From NCBI RefSeq assembly GCF_014334135.1, contig NZ_CP060497.1, positions 3,720,001 through 3,784,000 of the forward strand: DNA of 64,000 nt. Direction: 5' to 3'. The notes under the pieces were generated by a model. It was not told the DNA's origin and made no database searches. It worked only from the letters and a program-made list of their open reading frames with translations. Positions 17,987-26,575 of the stretch are shown in pieces. How positions within the stretch are numbered: position 1 is the stretch's first letter; the number at the start of each line of letters is the position of its first letter. Origin of the DNA: Olivibacter sp. SDN3 (GTDB lineage: Bacteria; Bacteroidota; Bacteroidia; Sphingobacteriales; Sphingobacteriaceae). Both the position numbers and the translations under genes were made by a program.

Positions 17987-18808
17987 ATGAACACAACGAT
18001 CACACCGGCCCAGATAGCATATTATCAGCAGAATGGTTACCTTGTTATCGATGATTTTCTTGATCGTTCGGAACTGGAGTATTGGCGGGCGGCAGTTGAA
18101 GAGGCCCTGGCCGAGAGAAATGGGCAAAAAATGCCAGGTAAAGAGGGGAAGATCGGTGACGATGACGGGATCAATAAAGACGCAGAATATTACGGTAAGG
18201 TGTTCGACCAGTTGATAAACCTTTGGCAGACCAACGAGAAGATGAAAGATCTGATGTGCGACGCTAGGATAGGCGAGATGGCTGCAAAACTTGCCGAGGT
18301 GGATGGTATCCGGATCTGGCATGATCAGGCCTTGATAAAAAAGCCTTGGGCAAACCCCACTTCTTGGCATCTGGACACACCGTTTTGGTCCTTTTCTGAT
18401 CGTCGGGCCTTGTCCATTTGGGTGGCGCTAGACGATGCCACGCTTGAAAATGGCTGTCTTTTTTTTATTCCAGGCAGCCACAGGGAAACTACGTTTGAAA
18501 ACCCGGGGATAGGGAAGAATATGGATGCTATTTTTACATTTTACCCATCATTTGTAAAATCTAAATCTGTAGCGGCGCCGATGAGAGCAGGAAGCTGTTC
18601 GTTTCATAACGGTCTCACGATTCACGGCGCACATGCCAACATGACCTCAGGTGTGCGACGGGCAATGACATGTGCTTATATGCCGAACGGGAACGTCTAT
18701 AACGGTATACCCAACATTTTGCCACAGGATTATCTCGATAAAATAAAAGAAGGGGATCTATTGGATAATGAAGATCAAAACCCATTAATATTCAGTACTG
18801 GATCTTAA
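17987..18808 (+). CDS. Phytanoyl-CoA dioxygenase family Fe(II)/2-oxoglutarate oxygenase
   Basis: The protein has 273 residues and a cytoplasmic double-stranded beta-helix oxygenase fold. The facial triad is visible: H128 and D130 in SWHLDTPFW and H213 in LTIHGAH. R224/R225 lie where the 2-oxoglutarate-binding arginine sits. NGCLFFIPGSH near 155 is also typical. Bacterial members hydroxylate diverse small molecules rather than phytanoyl-CoA. Its place beside a rhamnosidase-type hydrolase, an isomerase and an AraC regulator suggests a sugar- or glycoside-derived substrate, but this is inference. The rhamnosidase gene follows after 117 bases on the same strand. Confidence 0.87.
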   Translation: MNTTITPAQIAYYQQNGYLVIDDFLDRSELEYWRAAVEEALAERNGQKMPGKEGKIGDDDGINKDAEYYGKVFDQLINLWQTNEKMKDLMCDARIGEMAAKLAEVDGIRIWHDQALIKKPWANPTSWHLDTPFWSFSDRRALSIWVALDDATLENGCLFFIPGSHRETTFENPGIGKNMDAIFTFYPSFVKSKSVAAPMRAGSCSFHNGLTIHGAHANMTSGVRRAMTCAYMPNGNVYNGIPNILPQDYLDKIKEGDLLDNEDQNPLIFSTGS

Positions 18809-18925
18809 CCTTTATTCAGACCCACCTTGCAGTGACAGATGACGTAGTTGAGACAGTGATATAGGATGATGAAATAGTGAGATGGTTAGCTTTACACTGT
18901 GAAGTTTTATTAAAATTTTAAACGA

Positions 18926-21763
18926 ATGAACATTAACAGAAGGCGTTTTATCAAAGTAAGTTCGTTAACAGCTGTTGGTTTACCTTTACTTCCAATGGGC
19001 AGCCTACTGGCCGTTCCAGCTAAAGGAGGCGATAGTTCGCCAGTATTAAATGAAGAATTTTACAGGGCCTTTAAAGATCCAGCTAACTCGTATAGACCAT
19101 TTGTACGATGGTGGTGGAACGGTAACCGATTAGATGCGCAGGAGATCATCCGCGAATTAGATGTGATGAAGGCAGCAGGAATCGGAGGTGTGGAAATTAA
19201 CCCGATACGGTTTCCGGGAGATACCGATGATCTCGGTATCGCAACACTCGACTGGCTGAGCGATGAGTGGATTGAGATGTTAAAGGTGGCCTTAAAAGGC
19301 GCCAAGGAAAGAGGTATTGTGTGCGACATGATTGTCGGTTCTGGCTGGCCTTTTGGTGGTGAATTTTTAAGTCGCAATGACCAGTCGCAGATGATCGCCT
19401 TGGAAACGAGAAACCTGCAGGGAGGAAAGACATATAAACTATCAGCACAGGAGCTCTTGGATGTTGTCGACCCCGAATTCCATTCAAAACATGAAGACAA
19501 GTTGAAAGAGTTGGTTATGGTTAAACTGGTGCCGATGCAGTTAAGTGATCTGAACTCTTGCTTAGACCTAACAGAACAAATCGGCGGTGATAGCATCAGT
19601 GTTGACGTGCCGGATGGCGAGTATGTATTGTATTACCTGGTAAAGCTTACCGGCTTTATGGCGGTTATTAATGGTGCACCGGGGGCTGGTGGCCCCGTTT
19701 TGAACCATTACAGTAAAACGGCTGTGGAGCGATACCTGAACAGAATGTCTGATAAACTGAAAGAGCATATCGGGCCTTTGGGAGATTATTTCAGATCATT
19801 TTTTACCGATAGTTTAGAACTGGAGGGCGCTAACTGGTGTGAAGATATGTTCGAACAGTTTAAGCAAAGAAAGGGCTACGATCTTGCCGGGTATTTTCCT
19901 TTTGTATTGTTCAAGGTAGGTGAGATGGGCAATGCCTCAAAGGAAGCTTATGGAGCGGATGTCAGTGACGATTTGCGGGAGCTTTTCAATCGCGTTCGCT
20001 ATGACTTTGAAGATGTACGTGTTGCGCTCTTCAAAGAAAGATTTATTGATACTTTTACGGCGTGGTGTAAGGAGAATCATGTGCAATCAAGAATGCAAGC
20101 TTATGGAAGGGAATGCAATCCTTTAGAAGGTAGTCTCTCCATCGATATACCGGAGTGCGAAACTTGGTTGGGAAGCGGGGAAGGCAAAGAATTTAGTGAT
20201 GAAGATTATCGCAGAGGCAGGGCATACAGTATGAGCAATAAGTTTGTTTCTTCCGCTGCTCATCTTTCCGGTAAGCAGATTATCAGCTGCGAAGAGATGA
20301 CGAATACCAGTATGGTGTTCAATGCTTCCCTGGAATTAATAAAGATTGCGGGCGATCAGAGCATCTTGTCGGGGGTTACACATTCGGTGCTGCATGGATT
20401 TAATTATAGTCCGGCAGAGGCCCCCTTCCCGGGGTGGATACGCTATGGCACATACTTTAATGAGCGAAACACCTGGTGGCCATATTTTAAACTGTGGGCA
20501 GATTATAAGGCAAGAACTTATGCATTACTGCAGCACGGCCAGATGCAGGCAGATATTGCTGTGCTACCGCCATTGGCAGATCTATCTATGAAATTTGGTT
20601 TTCAGCGTGATCCTTTTCCGTCTTTCGCCTATCCCAAGTATGTGTTTCAGATCTGGGAAGCTATCCACCAGAATGGTAATGGCTGCGATTACGTTACAGA
20701 GAATATTATTGAACAGGCAAGTATTGAAAACGGGAGATTGGTGTATGGAACACGTAGCTATCATACCCTCCTGTTGATACACGTGGAAGCAATATTACCC
20801 AATACAGCTAATAAAATAAAGGCCTTTACTGCGGCAGGTGGTAAACTTATTTGTATTGAAAAGACCCCAAGTAGCTCGCCTACTTATCAGCAATTGTCTG
20901 GTACCAACGAAGCGATAGATATACTTAAGGATACCGACAGTAAACTTGCAGGTACCGTTCCGGCACCTGAAAAGGATTTTGTAAAATGGTATAAAAATAT
21001 TCAGCAACAGTTCAGTATCAGCCCGTATGTGGAGATGGACAACGCCAGTCCTTTTGTAAGCCAGGTTTATTACAAGGTTGGCAATCTGGATGTTTTCTTT
21101 TTCAGCAATTACAGTTTCAGGGAAGAACATTTGCTCCATGCGAAATTTAACCTGAGTGATAAAAATGCGTGGTTATGGGATCCGGAAACAGGTAAGCGTT
21201 ACCTATACCCCACAGAAGCAACAGCTAACGAATTAGTGATAAAACTCGGCCCCTCAGAATCGAAAATGATCGTTTTTGATGAGGCAATAAGGGGGGAGAT
21301 GTTTAATGCCCGGCAGTTTGATGAAACAGCTGCAGTTACTATTGATACGCCGTGGAAGGTGGAGTTACAGGGCATAAATGGTAAAACCGATAGTTTTCAA
21401 TTGGATAAGCTTGTTGATTTCGGCAAACGAGAAGATCTTCAGACCTTTGGTGGTGCTATTCTCTACGAGAACACCTTTCTATCAGCACAGCATAATAGAC
21501 GGAAATACCTTCATCTGGGCGAAGTATACGGTGTTGTGGAAGTAGAAGTGAATGGAGAAAAAGTAGGTTTGCAATGGTACGGTGAATCGGTATTTGATAT
21601 AACCGATATGGTGAAAGACAGGGAAAACACGCTGCGAATCAGATGTGTCACCACATTAGGAAATCACTTAAAATCATTAAAAGAAAACAAGGTAGCCCAG
21701 CAATGGACACATTATCAGCCCTTCTTCCCTATGGGTGTGGTCGGGCCGGTTCGACATGTATAA
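18926..21763 (+). CDS. Glycoside hydrolase, GH106 alpha-L-rhamnosidase type, Tat-exported
   Basis: This 945-residue enzyme probably removes terminal alpha-L-rhamnose from glycans or plant glycosides outside the cytoplasm. INRRRFIKVSS at residues 3-13 is a Tat signal followed by a hydrophobic stretch (to about 28). The GH106 hallmark follows: SYRPFVRWWWNGNRL (53-67) and MKAAGIGGVEINPI (80-93), the start of the barrel, continuing with LKGAKERGIVCDMIVGSGWPFGG. The middle contains conserved acidic and aromatic stretches such as NWCEDMFEQFKQRKGYD. The last 130 residues look like a galactose-binding-like beta-sandwich (VNGEKVGLQWYGESVFDITD). The family call rests on motif resemblance. Confidence 0.82.
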   Translation: MNINRRRFIKVSSLTAVGLPLLPMGSLLAVPAKGGDSSPVLNEEFYRAFKDPANSYRPFVRWWWNGNRLDAQEIIRELDVMKAAGIGGVEINPIRFPGDTDDLGIATLDWLSDEWIEMLKVALKGAKERGIVCDMIVGSGWPFGGEFLSRNDQSQMIALETRNLQGGKTYKLSAQELLDVVDPEFHSKHEDKLKELVMVKLVPMQLSDLNSCLDLTEQIGGDSISVDVPDGEYVLYYLVKLTGFMAVINGAPGAGGPVLNHYSKTAVERYLNRMSDKLKEHIGPLGDYFRSFFTDSLELEGANWCEDMFEQFKQRKGYDLAGYFPFVLFKVGEMGNASKEAYGADVSDDLRELFNRVRYDFEDVRVALFKERFIDTFTAWCKENHVQSRMQAYGRECNPLEGSLSIDIPECETWLGSGEGKEFSDEDYRRGRAYSMSNKFVSSAAHLSGKQIISCEEMTNTSMVFNASLELIKIAGDQSILSGVTHSVLHGFNYSPAEAPFPGWIRYGTYFNERNTWWPYFKLWADYKARTYALLQHGQMQADIAVLPPLADLSMKFGFQRDPFPSFAYPKYVFQIWEAIHQNGNGCDYVTENIIEQASIENGRLVYGTRSYHTLLLIHVEAILPNTANKIKAFTAAGGKLICIEKTPSSSPTYQQLSGTNEAIDILKDTDSKLAGTVPAPEKDFVKWYKNIQQQFSISPYVEMDNASPFVSQVYYKVGNLDVFFFSNYSFREEHLLHAKFNLSDKNAWLWDPETGKRYLYPTEATANELVIKLGPSESKMIVFDEAIRGEMFNARQFDETAAVTIDTPWKVELQGINGKTDSFQLDKLVDFGKREDLQTFGGAILYENTFLSAQHNRRKYLHLGEVYGVVEVEVNGEKVGLQWYGESVFDITDMVKDRENTLRIRCVTTLGNHLKSLKENKVAQQWTHYQPFFPMGVVGPVRHV

Positions 21764-21783
21764 ACTTATATAATTTTCCTTAA

Positions 21784-21814
21784 CTTGCGCATCGAAGTGA
21801 TTGATCTAAGTTTG
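21784..21814 (+). promoter_or_regulatory. Candidate promoter for the MarR-type gene
   Basis: CTTG (21784-21787) and TAAGTTTG (21807-21814) are separated by 19 bases, matching the Bacteroidota -33/-7 pattern TTTG-n19-TAnnTTTG except at one -33 base. The ATG lies 13 bases downstream, so the leader would be very short. Confidence 0.5.
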
Positions 21815-21827
21815 TACAAAAAAGAAA

Positions 21828-22526
21828 ATGAAACCTATCGTTGAACTAATTACAGAATGGGACACTTATGCGAGCGCACATAGTGAGGTCAACGTGGAGG
21901 AGTTTTGCAAATACTACTTGGCAAAAAAAGAGGCTTTGGAAAAAAGAAATTTATTTGCTGGAATGTTACCTCCGGATACCGATTCTGTGCTTGCCAAATT
22001 GCTTGGACGTATCGCTGCCATATATGGAACTTATAGCAAAATGGCCTTACGTGACAAGCTGGAGCTGGACGCGTTTTATTTTCTCAATTCGATCTATCAC
22101 CGGCGGGAATCGCAGAAGAAAGATATCATCCAATTTCACTTTGTAGAGCAATCCACGGGTATGGATATTCTGCGTAGATTACTTTTAGCCGGGTACATTA
22201 AAGAACGCGAAGACCCTGCCGATAAGAGAGCAAAACTGGTTAGTATAACCACCAAGGGCGAAAAACTATTACTTGAGGTTTACCAATTGCTCCTCAAACC
22301 AACACTCCTCATGTTCCGGCCAATACCGGATAGCGAAAAACAGTTGTTGATCGATATGTTGAGCCCACTTGAGGTAAAACATGGTGAGATACTTGCTAAA
22401 AATCGAAACAAACGATTAGACGATATCCTGCTCCAGGAAGTTGGTGAACAGGAGATTCATAAAGCTTACAGTGACTTTTCGGAACAGATCAAAGAATTTG
22501 TTAAACACAAGTCGCCATCGAAATAA
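21828..22526 (+). CDS. MarR-like winged-helix transcriptional regulator
   Basis: The protein has 232 residues, longer than the usual MarR length of about 150. A winged helix lies in the centre: IIQFHFVEQSTGMDILRRLLLAGYIKEREDPADKRAKLVSITTKGEKLL (about 103-150), with the DxR wing (DPADKR) that marks MarR proteins. The first 95 residues are helical and would form the dimer interface. The C-terminal tail (MLSPLEVKHGEILAKNRNKRLDD) is charged. A near-consensus promoter lies just upstream. Which genes it controls is unclear. Confidence 0.8.
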   Translation: MKPIVELITEWDTYASAHSEVNVEEFCKYYLAKKEALEKRNLFAGMLPPDTDSVLAKLLGRIAAIYGTYSKMALRDKLELDAFYFLNSIYHRRESQKKDIIQFHFVEQSTGMDILRRLLLAGYIKEREDPADKRAKLVSITTKGEKLLLEVYQLLLKPTLLMFRPIPDSEKQLLIDMLSPLEVKHGEILAKNRNKRLDDILLQEVGEQEIHKAYSDFSEQIKEFVKHKSPSK

Positions 22527-22782
22527 AGGCTGCTCTCATAATTTAAAAAAAGAACCTACTCATACTGATCCTGGATTTTTTCACGGTTACTTAATAGTGC
22601 ATACCGGGTTTCATAAGCGTTAATTCATCCATAACCTGCCCGAGTTAGCGTTATCTCTTTAATGCCTGCAATGACCGATGCAAGCAGACCGCTATTATCG
22701 AAATAAAAATACATCGAAAAAAATATTATTTGTAACGAATCCGTTTTTTATACGTCTTATTAGAAAACTAAAAGGCAGTATT

Positions 22783-23343
22783 ATGAAAAAATACATCACA
22801 TTTAAAACTGGATTTATCACACTGTTAACCATCAATATGTTGATTATCGCAGCAAACTATATTTATGTAACCCCTCCGATTAATAATACAACCTTGCCGT
22901 TGCCGGAGGGGAAAACTAACGATGTGAAAGAAATAATGGCACTTGAAAAACTTTCGGCGGCAGGTTGGGCAGCTGGTGATGGTGAGATGCTGGCTTCGGT
23001 ATACACAGATAGAGCTGACTATGTAACGTTCAACGGTGAATGGCTGCAATCGAAAAAAGAGATTGATTTAGTTCATCAAGATTTGTTTGATGGTGTGCTG
23101 AAAGGCTCATCGATTGAAAATAGAGAAGTGCGGAGCATCCGATTCATTACCGATAGTGTTGCTCTTGTGCATATGACAGGTGCAGTAAAACATAAAGGCC
23201 GTAAAAGGCCAGCCAAAAGTAGAGCTTCTATCCAAACCTTGGTTGCGCTGAAAACAGCTGGTGAGTGGAAATTTACAGCCTTTCATAATGCCCGCATAAG
23301 TCGAATCTCGCTTTGGGAGGGTATCAAAATGTCTTTCAATTGA
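22783..23343 (+). CDS. SnoaL/NTF2-like protein with N-terminal membrane anchor
   Basis: I start at the ATG at 22783 (186 residues), because MKKYITFKTGFITLLTINMLIIAANYIY forms a proper signal peptide or anchor; the 35 codons upstream do not look coding. The mature part is a DUF4440/SnoaL-type cone: EIMALEKLSAAGWAAGDGEMLASVYTDRADYVTFNGEW (about 53-90), and RSIRFITDSVALVHMTGAV with KTAGEWKFTAFHNAR at the end. Such proteins bind small hydrophobic molecules or act as isomerases or hydrolases. No catalytic residue can be named. It is exported, unlike most of the family. Confidence 0.8.
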   Translation: MKKYITFKTGFITLLTINMLIIAANYIYVTPPINNTTLPLPEGKTNDVKEIMALEKLSAAGWAAGDGEMLASVYTDRADYVTFNGEWLQSKKEIDLVHQDLFDGVLKGSSIENREVRSIRFITDSVALVHMTGAVKHKGRKRPAKSRASIQTLVALKTAGEWKFTAFHNARISRISLWEGIKMSFN

Positions 23344-23522
23344 TTATGTTTTTAACCTACTCCTGTGCAGGCTTTGCAAAGCGGGCGGCTTATTAGTTTT
23401 CTACGGCCATCGCTACTTAACTGTAATGATTTCTGTATATTGCTTTTCCAAATGGGTTGCATACCATAAACCGTGCTACATGGCGGAAATGTATAAGTTG
23501 AATCATTAAATAACTATAAAAC

Positions 23523-24579
23523 ATGGCTACATACGAAATCAAAGCTTTCGGTACGGAATCAGCCGACGCCGACTTAAAAAAAATGAATATACAGCGCCGC
23601 GAAGCGACCCCGAAAGACGTGGAGATTGAAATCTTATATTGTGGCGTTTGCCACTCGGACCTCCATACGGCGAGAAATGATTGGGGCGGAACAATATACC
23701 CCACGGTACCAGGCCATGAAATTGTAGGGAAGGTAACGAAAGTGGGGGATGAAGTTACTCATTTCAAAGTGGGAGATCTGGCTGCTGTAGGCTGTATGGT
23801 GGATAGTTGTCGTACCTGCGATAGCTGTAAACAGGATTTGGAACAGTACTGTCTCAACGGATTTACGGGAACCTATAACGGAAAGGATAAGCACCTCGAT
23901 AGCCAGACTTTTGGAGGTTACGCAGAGAAGATAGTCGTAGATGAACATTTTGTGCTGCGCGTTCCTGAAAATTTAGATTTGGCCGCCGTTGCACCTTTAC
24001 TTTGTGCCGGAATTACGACTTGGTCACCTTTAAAGCATTGGAATGTAGGTGAAAATTCGAAGGTAGCGGTTATTGGGCTGGGAGGATTAGGACATATGGC
24101 CATCAAACTTGCTAAAGGTTTGGGTGCCGAGGTCACTTTATTCTCACGTACTCCGGGCAAAACAGAACAAGCTAAAGAGCTGGGAGCTGATCAGGTGGTG
24201 ATATCTACCGATGAGGGGCAGATGGAAACGGTAGCGGGTAAATTTGATCTCATCATCGATACCGTACCTTATATACATGATGTGAATCCTTGTGTCTACG
24301 CTAAATATTAATGGCACATTGGTGTTGGTAGGCTATTTGGGGGGACTGGAACCTATCTTAAATACGGGCCCTATGATCATGGGCAGAAAATCCGTGGCGG
24401 GATCTGTTATAGGAGGAATAGCAGAAACCCAGGAACTGTTGGACTTCTGTGGTGAGAAAGGAATTGTTTCTGATATTGAAAAGATCAAAATGCAGGATAT
24501 TAACCAGGCCTACGAGCGTATGCTGAAGAGTGATGTGAGGTACCGTTTTGTAATCGATATGGCCTCATTGAAAAACTAA
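23523..24579 (+). pseudogene. Zinc-dependent NAD(P) alcohol dehydrogenase with a frameshift
   Basis: The two parts together make a full-length (about 350-residue) medium-chain alcohol dehydrogenase of the YahK/cinnamyl-alcohol type. Part one (23523-24311) has the catalytic-zinc start CGVCHSDLHTARNDWG, a structural-zinc cluster (CRTCDSCKQDLEQYC) and the Rossmann motif GLGGLGHMAIKLAKG. It then runs into a false end, NPCVYAKY. Part two continues in another frame from base 24292. Removing one T at 24290-24291 restores DVNPVSTLNINGTLVLVG, the expected family sequence, so this is a one-base insertion. Nothing else is damaged, so it may be a recent mutation or a sequencing error. The intact enzyme would reduce aldehydes with NADPH. 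Confidence 0.85.
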
Positions 24580-24853
24580 TTGAATAACACACATTTTTTT
24601 GCACTTTCAAAAGACTGGTGTTTCATTATAGGGGAGCCATTCTGGCTTTTTTAGGAACGCTCGTTTCTATTGCGTTAAATCAGGAAATAAGTGACGTTCA
24701 AAAGTGGTGTTGAATACCATATGCTTGGCGAAACGGATACTAAAACTGGTGGGGTAGCTTTGGAGCGATATCCCGATGGTTACAAATCCGCTCTCGACAG
24801 CAGAGAGTTACGACACTGCGCGTTCACCGATCAGTGATGTACTCCATAATAGG
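24580..24853. other. Intergenic region with a short open frame
   Basis: Between the dehydrogenase and the convergent bestrophin gene, bases 24721-24837 encode a 38-codon frame, MLGETDTKTGGVALERYPDG.., ending TDQ. Its composition is protein-like but I recognise no family and see no promoter. It may be the tail of a lost gene. Nothing else is supported here. Confidence 0.25.
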
Positions 24854-25876
24854 CTACATCAGTATGCCGTTTTTCGGTTGTATAGGTTTCGGAATATTGT
24901 TCTCTCCCAGCATCTGTAGGAGATCGATCTCGATGGTCCGGCAGATGGATAACATAGGTGCGTCGTTGAACAGGCCTTCGAATGGATTTTCTGAATAGTC
25001 GCCGATCATCTCCATGAGTACATAAATCCAACCAACAAGCACGCCAAATGGGATACAAAGCCATACCACGTCATCGCCCAATTTACTGAATTCGGCAACA
25101 ATACCGAAAGGCAGTAAAAAGACGAAGATGCTTACAAAAACCAAACTAAAGCTGCCGTACTGTCTCGGAAAAGGGAACTTTTTGATACGCTCGGCTTTGC
25201 CCTGTTCGTCATAAAAACTATTTAATACCCGTTGTAATTCAATATGTTGCATCATGTTTACACAGCCATTTCTATAAAGTTTGGCCAAATCCTCGGTCTG
25301 TCTGTCGATGAGGTGCGTAGCTTTATTGGCTAAACCTTCATACGATGCTAACTCCTCACTCTCGAGGTAGGGCCTGGTGGAAAGTTCTTCCAGTTCTTTT
25401 CGGTATGCCGTCCACAACCTGTCCCTTCGTTTACGGTTATAAGAACCGAAAAGCCAGCGTAAATTAACGTGTTCCCATTCTGTAGGTACCAGAAGCTGTT
25501 CCCTTAAGGTATACAGGTAGGCGATATGCCTATATAACATGCGTTTCTTTAGCTGCTGAAGCGTTTGCTGATCGATCGTATCACTTGCCACGAAATGTTT
25601 GACCATTGTGGCCAACATTCTACTGTTGTTGATGATGGCACCCCATATTTTCCGGCTTTCCCAAAGACGGTCATAAGACTGATTGTTCTTGAAGCCCACA
25701 TAAAAGGCCACAGCAGTACCGATGACCGACATAGGTAACCAAGGAATCGTGATCCATTTCCAATGTGTATAGTGATATAGCACGGTTATTAAAGACATCC
25801 AGGCAGCAAGCCACCACAAATGGTGACCGCCGAATTCGTAAATTGCTTTGAGGTTAAGGGTCTTTCTGACGATCAT
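24854..25876 (-). CDS. Bestrophin-family (UPF0187) anion channel
   Basis: This is a 340-residue inner-membrane protein, expected to form a pentameric chloride or anion channel. Hydrophobic helices lie at about 20-40 and 45-62 (WLPMSVIGTAVAFYVGFKNN), then QSYDRLWESRKIWGAIINNSR (63-84), the most conserved block of the family. Later helices lie near 232-258 (FSLVFVSIFVFLLPFGIVAEF) and 268-290 (WLCIPFGVLVGWIYVLMEMIGDYSENPFEG). The last of these ends in the conserved NPFEG motif, near the eukaryotic calcium clasp. The C-terminus reaches FNDAPMLSICRTIEIDLLQML, as in bacterial members. The gene stands alone. Confidence 0.9.
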   Translation of the reverse strand: MIVRKTLNLKAIYEFGGHHLWWLAAWMSLITVLYHYTHWKWITIPWLPMSVIGTAVAFYVGFKNNQSYDRLWESRKIWGAIINNSRMLATMVKHFVASDTIDQQTLQQLKKRMLYRHIAYLYTLREQLLVPTEWEHVNLRWLFGSYNRKRRDRLWTAYRKELEELSTRPYLESEELASYEGLANKATHLIDRQTEDLAKLYRNGCVNMMQHIELQRVLNSFYDEQGKAERIKKFPFPRQYGSFSLVFVSIFVFLLPFGIVAEFSKLGDDVVWLCIPFGVLVGWIYVLMEMIGDYSENPFEGLFNDAPMLSICRTIEIDLLQMLGENNIPKPIQPKNGILM

Positions 25877-25991
25877 AACGGTTGTTGGAAAAGCCTAAAA
25901 TTAGTTAAATTACGTATAAAGGTAGGAATTGCTCGGAAGATATGCCCACAGCAATTTTTAATTTTTTTGAAGTATCAACAGATAGGTCAAG

Positions 25992-26369
25992 TCAAACCTG
26001 GATAATGTAACTTGTAATTTTTTTTATTTTGCTTGACCCTGCTGAAGTAAATTCATAATGATCGGCAAAAGCAAATGTCTTTTTCTGGAATACGAATGAA
26101 CCATTACTTGCTGCAAATTTACCATGACTTATTAACTGTGCTATGGTAAATTCCCGTAGTTCTTCATTTTCAGCCGTTTTTATGTGATTTAACACCTGAT
26201 CTATTCCCGTGACTACTTCTGCCCCCACAATATCTAAAATTATATCTGGAGCAAGGTGATTTTGAATGAAGTCGATATCTTTCTTTATAAAAGCGATGCG
26301 CAGATCACGTATTAACCGCCTTTTTGGTGCCTTATCACAATCTTTTGGAACATGGATGTTAACGGGCAT
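25992..26369 (-). CDS. Small SnoaL/NTF2-like protein
   Basis: This is a cytoplasmic protein of 125 residues from the ATG at 26369. An ATG 51 bases upstream is possible, but the start PVNIHVPKDCDKAPKRRLIRDL looks like the natural N-terminus. The sequence LRIAFIKKDIDFIQNHLAPDIILDIVGAEVVTGIDQVLNHI is the first half of an NTF2-like cone. GKFAASNGSFVFQKKTFAFADHYEF forms the second beta half. No active-site residues stand out. The gene lies alone, convergent with nothing and upstream of the bestrophin-type gene on the same strand after a 115-base gap. Confidence 0.7.
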   Translation of the reverse strand: MPVNIHVPKDCDKAPKRRLIRDLRIAFIKKDIDFIQNHLAPDIILDIVGAEVVTGIDQVLNHIKTAENEELREFTIAQLISHGKFAASNGSFVFQKKTFAFADHYEFTSAGSSKIKKITSYIIQV

Positions 26370-26575
26370 AGCATAGTTTTTTATAATGAGGCCAATAAGT
26401 ATATCGGCCTTTAGAAACATTCGTTAAGCTAAATTAACAAATGTTATTGGAGTTTGCGCAAAAGACAGTTCCCTCGCACTAAACCCGGATAGCCTATGGC
26501 ATCAGCTAACGCAAATATTTACTAATACTTTATATATTATTTTTAATAAGCTCATGGTAAATTACTTTTCCTGTA

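Noticed and set aside
18838-18885. Repetitive AGTGA/GATGA stretch between the oxygenase and rhamnosidase genes
   Set aside because: The units are irregular and short, and look like low-complexity sequence rather than a repeat array.
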